From: Sphingomonas sp. Leaf357
GTDB lineage: Bacteria; Pseudomonadota; Alphaproteobacteria; Sphingomonadales; Sphingomonadaceae
Assembly: GCF_001423845.1 (NCBI RefSeq)
Contig: NZ_LMPM01000002.1
Coordinates: 682,001 to 746,000 of the forward strand
Length of the DNA: 64,000 nucleotides
Direction of reading: 5' to 3'
The position numbers and the translations under genes were made by a program. Below, piece by piece: positions 23,594-32,392 of the stretch (its first letter is position 1; each line of letters begins with the position of its first letter). A model generated the notes under the pieces. It did not search any database and was not told the DNA's origin. It saw nothing but the letters and a program-made list of their open reading frames with translations.

Positions 23594-25201
23594 ATGACCA
23601 AATCCTACGACGCACTCATCATCGGCGGCGGCCATAACGGCCTGGTCTGCGCCTTCTACCTCGCCCGCGCAGGTCTCAAGGTGCGCGTGCTCGAACGCCG
23701 CCACATCGTCGGCGGCGCGGCCGTCACCGAGGAATTCCACCCCGGCTTCCGCAATTCCACCGCCAGCTACACCGTCAGCCTGCTCCGCCCCAAGGTGATC
23801 CGGGACATGCGGCTGCACGAACGCGGCTGGCGCATCATCGAGCGCACGATCAGCAACTTCTTCCCGCATGACGACGGCTATCTGAAGCTCGGCGGCGGAC
23901 AGGCGCGCACCCAGGCCGAATTCGCCCGCTTCTCCCCGAAGGACGCCGAGACCTTCCCCCGATACGAGGAAGCGCTGGAACAGGTCGCCGCCGTGCTGCG
24001 CGACATGGCGCTGAAGACTCCGCCAAACGCCGGCGGAGGCCTGCGCGCGCTGATCGCCGCCGCCGCCCAGGGCAAGCGCCTTGCCGGTATGAGCATCGAG
24101 GCGCAGCGCGACGTGATGGACCTGTTCGTCAAATCGGCGCGCGGCTTCCTCGACAGCTGGTACGAGAATCCCTTCATCAAGGCCGCGTTCGGTTTCGACG
24201 CGGTGGTCGGCAACTATGCCAGTCCCGATACGCCGGGCAGCGCCTATGTGCTGCTGCATCACGTCTTCGGCGAGGTGAACGGCAAATACGGCGCCTGGGG
24301 CCACAGCGTCGGCGGCATGGGCGCGATCAGCGATTACATGGCCGAGGCGTGCATCGAGGCCGGCGTGGAGATCAGCCTCGAAGCCCCGGTCGCCCGCGTG
24401 CTGGTGGACGGCAAGAAGGCCGTCGGCGTCGTGCTGGAATCGGGCGAGCAGATCGCCGCGAAGATCGTCGCCGCCAATGTCGGCCCGGCCTTGCTGTTCC
24501 GCCGGTTGGTGGACCGCGCCGACATGACGCCCGAATTCGCCCGCCGCATGGACAATTTCAAGGCCGGCTCGGGCACCTTCCGCATGAACGTCGCGCTCAG
24601 CGAACTGCCCGATTTCAGCGTCCTGCCCGGCGCGGTGAAGGCCGAACATCACACCGCCGGAATCATCATCTCGCCCACGCTCGATTACATGGACCAGGCC
24701 TTCACCGACGCGAAGGCGTTCGGCTGGTCGAAAGATCCGATCGTCGAGATGAAGCTGCCGACGTCGGTGGACGACAGCCTCGCCCCGCCCGGCCGGCACA
24801 TCGCCAGCCTGTTCTGCCAGCAATTCGCGCCCGTGCTCCCCGACGGCCGTTCATGGGACGACGAGCGCGAGGCGGCGGCGGACAAGATCATCGATACGGT
24901 GACGCGCCACGCGCCCAATTTCCGCAGGTCGATCATCGCCACGCAGATCCACTCGCCGCTCGATCTGGAGCGCAAGTTCGGCCTGATCGGCGGCGACATC
25001 ATGCACGGCCATATGAGCCTCGATCAGCTCTGGGCCGCGCGACCGGTCCTCGGCCACGGCGATTATCGCAGCCCGATCAAGGGCCTCTACATGTGCGGCG
25101 CGGGCACGCATCCCGGCGGCGGCGTGACGGGCGCGCCGGGGCATAATGCGGCGCACGAGATACTGCGGGACAGGAGTTTGCTGGGACGGGTTTTTGGTTA
25201 G
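23594..25201 (+). CDS. NAD(P)/FAD-dependent oxidoreductase, phytoene-desaturase-like
   Basis: 535 residues. N-terminal dinucleotide-binding motif ALIIGGGHNGLVCAFYLARAG followed by VLERRHIVGGAAVTEE, and a C-terminal FAD motif with GLYMCGAGTHPGGGVTGAPG: the CrtI/PYROXD2 pattern. No signal peptide. Such enzymes dehydrogenate or isomerise hydrophobic substrates, though many bacterial members have no known substrate. It is not next to carotenoid genes, which argues against a carotenoid role. It follows the Rieske oxygenase in the same direction, separated only by a repeat pair. Start has a weak ribosome-binding site. Confidence 0.85.
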   Translation: MTKSYDALIIGGGHNGLVCAFYLARAGLKVRVLERRHIVGGAAVTEEFHPGFRNSTASYTVSLLRPKVIRDMRLHERGWRIIERTISNFFPHDDGYLKLGGGQARTQAEFARFSPKDAETFPRYEEALEQVAAVLRDMALKTPPNAGGGLRALIAAAAQGKRLAGMSIEAQRDVMDLFVKSARGFLDSWYENPFIKAAFGFDAVVGNYASPDTPGSAYVLLHHVFGEVNGKYGAWGHSVGGMGAISDYMAEACIEAGVEISLEAPVARVLVDGKKAVGVVLESGEQIAAKIVAANVGPALLFRRLVDRADMTPEFARRMDNFKAGSGTFRMNVALSELPDFSVLPGAVKAEHHTAGIIISPTLDYMDQAFTDAKAFGWSKDPIVEMKLPTSVDDSLAPPGRHIASLFCQQFAPVLPDGRSWDDEREAAADKIIDTVTRHAPNFRRSIIATQIHSPLDLERKFGLIGGDIMHGHMSLDQLWAARPVLGHGDYRSPIKGLYMCGAGTHPGGGVTGAPGHNAAHEILRDRSLLGRVFG

Positions 25202-25235
25202 AGAAGGATAACGTTAGGTTGAACACCCGCTCTCT

Positions 25236-25318
25236 GTTCGTCCCGAGCTTGTCGAAGGACGTGTTCCAAGGACAGCCGGTGATTGAGGAACACGTGCTTC
25301 GACAGGCTCGGCACGAAC
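25236..25318. repeat. REP-like inverted repeat pair, TGTCGAAG family
   Basis: GTTCGTCCCGAGCTTGTCGA at 25236 and its imperfect inverted copy ending GGCTCGGCACGAAC at 25318; the arms of about 32 bases enclose a 20-base centre. It separates two convergent genes and probably folds into a long hairpin in both transcripts. It belongs to the same family as the pair at 30931-31017. Confidence 0.8.
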
Positions 25319-25322
25319 AATT

Positions 25323-26624
25323 CTATATCAGGCCATCGCGCTCGAAGGCCGTGCCAACGGTCGGCGCCCGCTTCGCCCACCAGTATAACGGCCAGCCAGT
25401 CAGCATCAGCGCGAAGCCCCACGCGCTGGCCTCCACGCCCGCGCCCCACATCGCCCAGACACTGAATCCGAGCCCGAGCGCAGCGGGCATCGCCGCCACC
25501 CGCCGGACCAGTGCCGCAAGGGAAATCGCGGCATACAACCACAGCGCGGCACAGGTCGTCAGCAACGCGGCGAACTGAAAGGCGCCGCTCAGCGATCGGC
25601 TCGCGGTGGAGAAGACGAGCAGGCTCGCAAGCCCGCTCGACACCAATTGCATCCGCACCGAAACGTCGCGCGCGTTCACCACCGCGAACCATTCCGGCAG
25701 CAGACCGGCCCGCCCCATGCCGAGCGGCACCTCGCCCTGGATCAGCACCCAGCCGTTGAGACATCCGACGGCCGCGATCGCCGCGAAGGCCGCGACGAAC
25801 AGCCCGGCCCCGCGCCCGACGAACGTCTCCACGAACAGTGCGAACGGCGCGGGCGACGCCGCGACCTGCTCGGCCGGCAGCGCGAAGGCCATGCCCGAAC
25901 TGACCAGGATGTAGAGCAGGCCGGTCAGCGCGATGCCCAGCACCGTCGCGCGCATGATGTTGCGCCCCGGATCCTGCACGCGCTCCGCCACGCACCCCGC
26001 CGCCTCGAACCCGATCAGCGGAAACAGGGTCAAGGTAATCGCCGCGGTCAGCCCGGCATAGCCCGGCCCGGTCCCCGGCCATGGCGGCGCGCTGCCCCGC
26101 CCCGACCCCCAGAGCCAGATCACGATCAGCACCACGACGATCAGCGGCACCAGCTTCAGTATCGTCGTCGCCACCTGCACCTGCCCGGCCAGCTTGGTGC
26201 CGGCCAGATTGGTCAGCGTCAGCAGCCAGATCAGCGCCACCGTCGCCAGCGCGCCGTTCAGCGGCGTCGCGCCCAGCCACGGCACGAACACGCTGAGATA
26301 GCTGATCGCCGCCCCCGCGATCGCCGCGATCGCGGTCCAGCACGATATCCAGTAGCTCCAGCCGACCAGCACGCCGGCCAGCGGCCCAAGCACCGCGCCG
26401 GTGACCGCGATCGACCCGGTCGCCTCCGGCATCAACCGCGCCATCGCGGCGACGGCATAGCCGATCGCCAGTACGCCCAGGATGCTGACGATCCACGCCA
26501 CCACCCCAATCCATCCATAGGGCGCGATGGCGACGGGCAGCAGGAAGATGCCCGATCCGATCATCCCGCCCATGATCAAGGCGGTCGCGGTCCAGAATCC
26601 GAACGGTCGTGTCTCGGTCGTCAT
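25323..26624 (-). CDS. APC-family amino acid/amine permease
   Basis: 433 residues with about 12 hydrophobic segments. N-terminal FWTATALIMGGMIGSGIFLLP is the diagnostic first helix of the amino acid-polyamine-organocation family, with the GSGIF unwound substrate site. ATG 26624 is chosen because the family start lies just before it; an in-frame ATG at 26666 adds 14 residues with no ribosome-binding support. Inner membrane importer or antiporter for an amino acid. Divergent from the TPR-sulfotransferase. Together with the nearby peptidase it may belong to amino acid uptake and use. Confidence 0.87.
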   Translation of the reverse strand: MTTETRPFGFWTATALIMGGMIGSGIFLLPVAIAPYGWIGVVAWIVSILGVLAIGYAVAAMARLMPEATGSIAVTGAVLGPLAGVLVGWSYWISCWTAIAAIAGAAISYLSVFVPWLGATPLNGALATVALIWLLTLTNLAGTKLAGQVQVATTILKLVPLIVVVLIVIWLWGSGRGSAPPWPGTGPGYAGLTAAITLTLFPLIGFEAAGCVAERVQDPGRNIMRATVLGIALTGLLYILVSSGMAFALPAEQVAASPAPFALFVETFVGRGAGLFVAAFAAIAAVGCLNGWVLIQGEVPLGMGRAGLLPEWFAVVNARDVSVRMQLVSSGLASLLVFSTASRSLSGAFQFAALLTTCAALWLYAAISLAALVRRVAAMPAALGLGFSVWAMWGAGVEASAWGFALMLTGWPLYWWAKRAPTVGTAFERDGLI

Positions 26625-26698
26625 GTGCTGGCCCCCGCCGCTTGCCCGAAGACGCAGTCTAGGCACGGTTCGTGTTTCGACGCTAAGACTATTCGTTC

Positions 26699-28294
26699 AT
26701 GACGACCGTCACCCTCCCCCACCGCGATTACCCGCAGACGCTGATCGACGCCGCGCTCGCGCTGCACGACAATCGCCTGTCGGACGCCGAGCCGCTGTTG
26801 AAGGGGCATCTGAAGGCCGATCCGTTCGACGTCCGCGCGATCCGCATGCTCGCCGAACTCGCCGGACGCATCGGGCGCTACAAGGATGCCGAAAACCTCC
26901 TGCGCCGCGCGATCGAACTGTCGCCCGAATTCACCGCCGCGCGCGCCAACCTAGCCATCGTCCTCTATCGTCAGAACCGCGCGCCCGAGGCGATCGCCGA
27001 ACTCGATCGCGTGCTGGAGGAAGACCCGGACAATCCCGGCCACGCCAATCTCAAGGCGGCGGCGCTCGGCCGGATCGGCGGCTTCGACGAGGCGATCGAC
27101 CTCTACGAACAGGTGCTGAAGGACGCCCCGCGCCAGCCCAAGGTATGGATGAGCTTCGGCCATATGCTGAAGACTGTCGGGCGACAGGCGGACGGCGTCG
27201 CCGCCTATCGCCGTGCGATCGAGCTCGCCCCCGAACTCGGCGAGGCGTGGTGGAGCCTCGCCAACCTCAAGACGGTGAAATTCGACGCCGCCGATATCGC
27301 CGCGATGCAGGTGCAACTCGCCCGCCGGGACATTTCCGACGAAGACCGCTTCCACCTCGATTTCGCGCTCGGCAAGGCGTTCGAGGATCGCCGCCAAGCC
27401 GCCGAGGCCTTCACCCATTACGATGCCGGGAACGCGCTCCGCCGCACGAAGATCGTCTACGACGCGCGCGAAACCACCGCCTTCGTGGACCGGTGCATCG
27501 CGCTCTGCACGCCAGACTTCTTCGCCGCCCGCACGGGCGCGGGCAGCCCGTCGCCGGACCCGATCTTCATCCTCGGCATGCCCCGCGCCGGGTCCACCCT
27601 GGTCGAACAGATCCTCTCCAGCCACTCGCAGGTCGAGGGCACGTCCGAACTGCCCGACATCCCCACCCTCGCGCGCCGCTGGAGCGACTATCCCGCCAAC
27701 CTCGCGCAGCTTCCGCCCGAAAAACTCCGCGACCTCGGCGACGATTATATCGAACGCACCCGCATCCAGCGCCGCACCGATCGCCCGTTGTTCATCGACA
27801 AGCTGCCCAACAACTGGGCGCACCTGCCCTTCATCCACCTGATCCTGCCGAACGCCCGGATCATCGACGCGCGCCGCCATCCGCTGGGGTGCTGCTTCTC
27901 CAACTTCAAACAGCATTTCGCGCGCGGCCAGGCGTTCAGCTACGATCTCGTCGACATGGGCGGATATTATCGCGACTATGTCCGCCTGCTCGCGCACATC
28001 GATGCCGTGTTGCCGGGCCGCGTCCACCGCGTGATCTACGAACGGATGGTCGAGGATACGGAGCGCGAAGTCCGCGCGCTGCTCGCCGCCTGCGGGCTCG
28101 ATTTCGAACCCGCCTGCCTCGAATTCCACAAGACCGATCGCGCCGTGCGCACCGCCAGTTCGGAACAGGTCCGCCAGCCGATCTTCCAGGACGGTACCGA
28201 GGCGTGGAAGCCGTTCGATCCCTATCTCGGCCCGCTCAAGGCCGCGCTCGGCAACATCCTGACCGCCTATCCCGAGGCACCCGAGTTCGACTGA
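26699..28294 (+). CDS. TPR-sulfotransferase fusion protein
   Basis: 531 residues. Residues about 15-270 form six or more TPR units (AIELSPEFTAARANLAIVLY, AIELAPELGEAWWSLANL). Residues 288-525 are a PAPS-dependent sulfotransferase: 5'-phosphosulfate loop ILGMPRAGSTLVEQIL at 291 and the 3'-phosphate segment DARRHPLGCCFSNFKQHFAR. Resembles tyrosylprotein-sulfotransferase-like proteins common in sphingomonads, often next to TonB receptors as here. No signal peptide or membrane segment. No ribosome-binding site precedes the ATG, so the mRNA may be leaderless. Acceptor unknown; TPRs suggest a protein or peptide acceptor. Confidence 0.85.
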   Translation: MTTVTLPHRDYPQTLIDAALALHDNRLSDAEPLLKGHLKADPFDVRAIRMLAELAGRIGRYKDAENLLRRAIELSPEFTAARANLAIVLYRQNRAPEAIAELDRVLEEDPDNPGHANLKAAALGRIGGFDEAIDLYEQVLKDAPRQPKVWMSFGHMLKTVGRQADGVAAYRRAIELAPELGEAWWSLANLKTVKFDAADIAAMQVQLARRDISDEDRFHLDFALGKAFEDRRQAAEAFTHYDAGNALRRTKIVYDARETTAFVDRCIALCTPDFFAARTGAGSPSPDPIFILGMPRAGSTLVEQILSSHSQVEGTSELPDIPTLARRWSDYPANLAQLPPEKLRDLGDDYIERTRIQRRTDRPLFIDKLPNNWAHLPFIHLILPNARIIDARRHPLGCCFSNFKQHFARGQAFSYDLVDMGGYYRDYVRLLAHIDAVLPGRVHRVIYERMVEDTEREVRALLAACGLDFEPACLEFHKTDRAVRTASSEQVRQPIFQDGTEAWKPFDPYLGPLKAALGNILTAYPEAPEFD

Positions 28295-28415
28295 CTGAGC
28301 GTTGTAAATCTGTCACGTTAGCGTATCGAATCGCCGCGATCGCACGCTGCCCGTTGACGAATGTTGCACCCGCGAACACCCTCCTGCGCAACGATAGTTC
28401 GTCAAAGGGGGTTCC

Positions 28416-30908
28416 ATGCTTCGAAACGCACGCCGTGCCGCGCTCTCCGCGCTGCTCGCCTCCGCCGCTCTCTCCGCTCCGGCCTTCGCGCAGGACGTGC
28501 CGGCCACACCGGCCGCCGCCGCCGAGGATAGCGGCGACATCGTCGTCACGGCACAGAAGCGGGAAGAGAATCTGCAGGACGTGCCCGTCAGCATCCAGGC
28601 GCTCGGCACGCGCAAGCTCGATCAGCTCAACATCTCGAACTTCGCCGAATTCTCGCAACTGCTCCCCTCGGTCGCGTTCCAGAGCCAGCAGCCCGGCGTC
28701 ACCACCGTCTATATGCGCGGCGTGGCTTCGGGCGGCGACGGCAATCATTCCGGCTCGCTCCCCTCGGTCGGCGTGTATCTCGACGAACAGCCGGTCACGA
28801 CGATCGGCGGCACGCTCGACGTGCACGTCTACGATATCGCCCGCATCGAGAGCCTCGCCGGGCCGCAGGGCACGCTGTACGGCGCGTCGAGCCAGGCCGG
28901 CACGATCCGCATCATCACCAACAAGCCCGAGCTGAACAACTTTTCCGGCCGCGTCGATGCCGAGGTCAACACCGTCGCGCATGGCGGACAGGGCGGCAAG
29001 CTGGAGGGCATGCTCAACGTGCCGATCGCCGACATGGCGGCGCTGCGCGTGGTCGGCTTCTATCAGCGTGACGCCGGGTATATCGACAATGTCGCCGGCA
29101 CGCGCAGCTTCAACGTGTCCGCCCCCGCCACGCCGCTGGCGCCGGGCTATACCGGCACCGTCACCAACGCGCCCTTCGTGAAGAAGGATTTCAACACCAC
29201 CGAAACCTTCGGTGGCCGCGCCGCGCTGAAGATCGACCTCGACGACACTTGGACGGTGACGCCCGGCGTGATCTATCAGGAGCAGAAGACCAAGGGCATC
29301 TTCGGCTACGACAAGCGCGTCGGCGACCTGCAGGTCCAGCGCTTCGCCCCCGATTACCGCCGCGAACGCTTCATCCAGGCGGCGCTGACGATCGAGGGCA
29401 AGATCGGCAATTGGGACGCGACCTATGCCGGCGCCTATCTCGATCGCACCACGCATTCCGGCACCGACTACACCGATTATGCCGAAGCGTATGACGCGCT
29501 CTATTCCTCGGTCGGCGGCGTCGCGGGCTATCTGTATTTCCAGAATGCCGCCGGCCAGACGATCGACCAGCGCCAGTATGTCGTCGCCTCGGATCACTTC
29601 AAGAAGATGAGCCAGGAATTCCGCGTCGCCTCGCCGCAGAGCGAACGTTTCCGCATCGTCGCCGGCGTCTTCTATCAACGCCAGAGCAATCTGATCCATC
29701 AGGATTATCAGGTCGCCAACCTCGCGCCCGCTCTGTCGGTCAACAACTCGCCAGGCACCTTGTGGCTGACGCAACAGCACCGCGTCGATCGCGATTACGC
29801 CGTGTTCGGCGAGGCCAGCTTCGACATCCTGCCGAACCTCACCTTCACCGCCGGCGGACGCGCGTTCATCTACGACAACACGCTGATCGGCTTCTACGGC
29901 TTCGGGCGCAATCCGGCCGGCCCGCCGTACAACGCCGTCGGCAGCAGCGGCACCGGAGTCGCCGCCTGCTTCACCACCACCGGCGCCACGCTGCGCAACA
30001 ATCCCGGCGGTACGCTGCTTCCCGCCGCCGTCGCGGGTGGCCCATGCACCAATCTGGGCGTCTTCAACGGCAGCACGGTCGACCCCAAACAGGCCGATGG
30101 TCAGGGCTTCACGCATAAGCTCAACCTGACCTGGAAGCCCAAGGACGGCCTGCTCGCCTATGCCACATGGTCGCGCGGTTTCCGTCCGGGCGGGATCAAC
30201 CGCCAGGGCACGCTGCCGCCTTATGATCCCGATTACCTGACCAATTACGAAATCGGCTTCAAGACCACGCCGATCGATCACCTGCGCTTCAACGGCGCGA
30301 TCTACATGCAGGATTGGAAGGCGTTCCAATTCTCCTTCCTCGGTCTCAACAGTCTGACGCAGATCCAGAACGGCTCCAACGCGCGCATCAAGGGCGTCGA
30401 GGCGGATCTCAACTGGACGCCGGACCCATCCTTCTCGTTCACGGCAAGCGGCGCCTATACCGATGCGAAGACGCGCCAAAACATCTGCAACGCGGCCGAT
30501 CCGACCTTCAGTTGCACCGCCGCCGGCAACTTCGTGCTCGCGCCCAAGGGCACGCGCCTGCCGATCACGCCGAAGTTCAAGGCCAACGCCACCGCGCGCT
30601 ACTCCGTGCCGTTGGGCACGGACTTCAAGGCCTATGTGCAGGGGCTGGTCGCTTATCAGGGCTCGGCCTCGACCGACATCCGCACCGCGGCGGCCGCCGT
30701 GCTCGGGCGACTGTCGGCCTATACCACCGGCAATCTGTCGATCGGTGCCGAAACCTCGCGCTACACGTTCGAACTGTTCGCCCAGAACATCACCGACGAA
30801 CGCGCCGAACTCTCGCGCTATCAGGCGTGCAGCGTCTGCAACCAGCGCAACTACACCGTCGTCGCGACCCCCCGCACGATCGGCATCCGCGCGGGCGCGA
30901 AGTTTTAG
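28416..30908 (+). CDS. TonB-dependent outer-membrane receptor
   Basis: 830 residues. Signal peptide (LSAPAFAQ), TonB-box region GDIVVTAQKREENLQDVPVS, plug motif IESLAGPQGTLYGASSQAGT, and a beta-barrel ending IGIRAGAKF with a terminal Phe. No STN domain. AAAGGGGG precedes the start. Loop cysteine pairs (around CNAADPTFSC and CSVCNQ near the C-terminus) are unusual for the class and may form loop disulfides. It lies 121 bases after the TPR-sulfotransferase in the same direction. Substrate not predictable; a modified peptide is one possibility given the neighbours. Confidence 0.92.
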   Translation: MLRNARRAALSALLASAALSAPAFAQDVPATPAAAAEDSGDIVVTAQKREENLQDVPVSIQALGTRKLDQLNISNFAEFSQLLPSVAFQSQQPGVTTVYMRGVASGGDGNHSGSLPSVGVYLDEQPVTTIGGTLDVHVYDIARIESLAGPQGTLYGASSQAGTIRIITNKPELNNFSGRVDAEVNTVAHGGQGGKLEGMLNVPIADMAALRVVGFYQRDAGYIDNVAGTRSFNVSAPATPLAPGYTGTVTNAPFVKKDFNTTETFGGRAALKIDLDDTWTVTPGVIYQEQKTKGIFGYDKRVGDLQVQRFAPDYRRERFIQAALTIEGKIGNWDATYAGAYLDRTTHSGTDYTDYAEAYDALYSSVGGVAGYLYFQNAAGQTIDQRQYVVASDHFKKMSQEFRVASPQSERFRIVAGVFYQRQSNLIHQDYQVANLAPALSVNNSPGTLWLTQQHRVDRDYAVFGEASFDILPNLTFTAGGRAFIYDNTLIGFYGFGRNPAGPPYNAVGSSGTGVAACFTTTGATLRNNPGGTLLPAAVAGGPCTNLGVFNGSTVDPKQADGQGFTHKLNLTWKPKDGLLAYATWSRGFRPGGINRQGTLPPYDPDYLTNYEIGFKTTPIDHLRFNGAIYMQDWKAFQFSFLGLNSLTQIQNGSNARIKGVEADLNWTPDPSFSFTASGAYTDAKTRQNICNAADPTFSCTAAGNFVLAPKGTRLPITPKFKANATARYSVPLGTDFKAYVQGLVAYQGSASTDIRTAAAAVLGRLSAYTTGNLSIGAETSRYTFELFAQNITDERAELSRYQACSVCNQRNYTVVATPRTIGIRAGAKF

Positions 30909-30930
30909 GAGGACAGACGCCCTTACCCAT

Positions 30931-31017
30931 CCGTTCGTGCTGAGCCTGTCGAAGCACCGTTCTTCTCGTCCACCTCGGAATGGAAGAACGGCCCTTCGAC
31001 ATGCTCAGGGCGAACGG
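30931..31017. repeat. REP-like inverted repeat pair, TGTCGAAG family
   Basis: CCGTTCGTGCTGAGCCTGTC at 30931 and the inverted, imperfect copy ATGCTCAGGGCGAACGG ending at 31017; each arm about 35 bases. It lies between two convergent genes (TonB receptor and enoyl-CoA hydratase). Confidence 0.82.
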
Positions 31018-31029
31018 GGTAAAGGCCAC

Positions 31030-31941
31030 TCAGCGATACTCCGGCGCGTCGAACCACGGGGCGAACTCGCCCCACGCTTCGGACACCCGGTCCGGGAACA
31101 CCGCCGCGCGTTTCTCCAGGAAGCTCGACACGCCCTCGCGCGCATCGTCGCTCGCGCCGCGCGCCCAGATCGCGCGGCTTTCCAGCCGGTGCGCCTCCAT
31201 CGGATGCGTCGCGCCCATCCCGGCATACATCATCCGGCGCAGCAGCGAGACCGACACCGCCGACGTCTCGGCGGTCAAGGCCTGGGCCAGCGCCCGCGCC
31301 GCCGGCAGCAGGTCTTCGGCTGCATGCACGCTCTTCACCAGCCCACCGGCCAGCGCCTCGGCGGCATCGAACACCCTGCCCGAATAGCACCATTCCAGCG
31401 CCTGCCCGATCCCGACCAGCCGCGGCAGGAACCAGGTCGAGGTCGCCTCGGGCGCGATGCCCCGACGCGAAAACACGAAACCGAACCGCGCCGCCTCGCT
31501 CGCCAGGCGAAAGTCCATCGGCAGAGTCATCGTCGCGCCGATCCCCACCGCCGGGCCGTTGATCGCGCCGATCACCGGTTTCCTGGAGGCGAAGATGCGC
31601 AGCGCCACGATTCCGCCGCCGTCGCGCACCGCCGGATGCGCATAATCCACGCTGCCATCCGCGCGCACCGGCGATTCCGCGCCGTTCCATCCGCCGCTGC
31701 TGTCGTAATCGAACGTCGCCGCGCCACCCGACAGGTCGGCACCCGCGCAGAACCCCCGCCCCGCGCCCGTCACGATCACCGCGCGCACCGCATCGTCGGC
31801 ATCGGTCGCGTCGAACGCCGCGACCAGCTCGCGCATCATCGCGCCGTTGAAAGCGTTGAGCGTATCCGGCCGGTTCAGCGTGACCGTTGCGATCCCCTCC
31901 GCGACCGTCAGCGTGATCGTCTCGAATTCGGGCAGTGCCAT
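31030..31941 (-). CDS. Enoyl-CoA hydratase/isomerase family protein
   Basis: 303 residues, crotonase fold: TVTLNRPDTLNAFNGAMM at the N-terminus, oxyanion-hole segment GAGRGFCAGADLSGG, and PVIGAINGPAVGIGATMTLP. The second-Glu region reads GIAPEATSTWFLPRLVG, with the Glu that hydratases use. Slightly longer than the 260-residue norm because of an insertion after the oxyanion loop. Start 31941 has AGGAGA at good spacing; an in-frame ATG further upstream lies among repeats. Beta-oxidation or related CoA ester metabolism; monocistronic. Confidence 0.9.
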   Translation of the reverse strand: MALPEFETITLTVAEGIATVTLNRPDTLNAFNGAMMRELVAAFDATDADDAVRAVIVTGAGRGFCAGADLSGGAATFDYDSSGGWNGAESPVRADGSVDYAHPAVRDGGGIVALRIFASRKPVIGAINGPAVGIGATMTLPMDFRLASEAARFGFVFSRRGIAPEATSTWFLPRLVGIGQALEWCYSGRVFDAAEALAGGLVKSVHAAEDLLPAARALAQALTAETSAVSVSLLRRMMYAGMGATHPMEAHRLESRAIWARGASDDAREGVSSFLEKRAAVFPDRVSEAWGEFAPWFDAPEYR

Positions 31942-32015
31942 GCATTTTTCTCCTGTCGTTGCCACCTTCCGGCCGATCGCATTCGGCCGGCGAAACGCAT
32001 TTAGCCCTCCACGCA

Positions 32016-32113
32016 CGTCACCCGGACCTGTTCCGGGGTCCACTGTGCCGCGAAATTGGCGATTGCGCCTCGGTAGCATCGAAAGCCGCCCGGTGGACCC
32101 CGGAACACGTCGG
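32016..32113. repeat. REP-like inverted repeat pair, CCGGGGT family
   Basis: Left arm CGTCACCCGGACCTGTTCCG (from 32016) and right arm GGTGGACCCCGGAACACGTC (from 32092). It is a diverged member of the family seen intact at 36825-36932 and 39104-39210. Confidence 0.78.
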
Positions 32114-32137
32114 CTCCTGCCCCGTTCAAACATGTAT

Positions 32138-32245
32138 CGTCATGCTGAACTTGTTTCAGCATCCAGGCGCGGTCAGCCGGTCCACGGAAGCCGTCTTTTT
32201 GGCAGATGATCGCGCCTGGATCCTGAAACTAGTTCAGGATGACGG
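32138..32245. repeat. REP-like inverted repeat pair, TTCAGCATCCAGGCGCG family
   Basis: Left arm CGTCATGCTGAACTTGTTTC and CAGCATCCAGGCGCG (32138-32171), right arm CGCGCCTGGATCCTGAAACT and AGTTCAGGATGACGG (32211-32245). It directly follows the previous pair and belongs to a different family. Confidence 0.78.
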
Positions 32246-32392
32246 GACTAGATGTCGCACTGGGAGAAGTACTGAACACGTCCGGGGTGACGGCTGGCTT
32301 GAGGCAGCCACGCGAAACCCGAAATGTGTTGAACGCCCCAAAGATTCGAGCCGTAACGGGTTTTTAGAAACTCCCGCCGCATAAGCGCGGCC

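Larger units (their letters stand above)
31942..32392. other. Repeat-rich intergenic region
   Basis: About 450 bases without a gene. It holds a degenerate REP pair at 32016-32113, a second pair of another family at 32138-32245 and a single REP-like unit around 32279-32293 (GTCCGGGGTGACGG). Promoters of the two divergent flanking genes must lie at its edges. Confidence 0.7.

Noticed and set aside
23594..25201. A carotenoid biosynthesis role for the CrtI-like flavoprotein
   Set aside because: No crtB, crtE or other carotenoid genes nearby; neighbours are a peptidase and a Rieske oxygenase.
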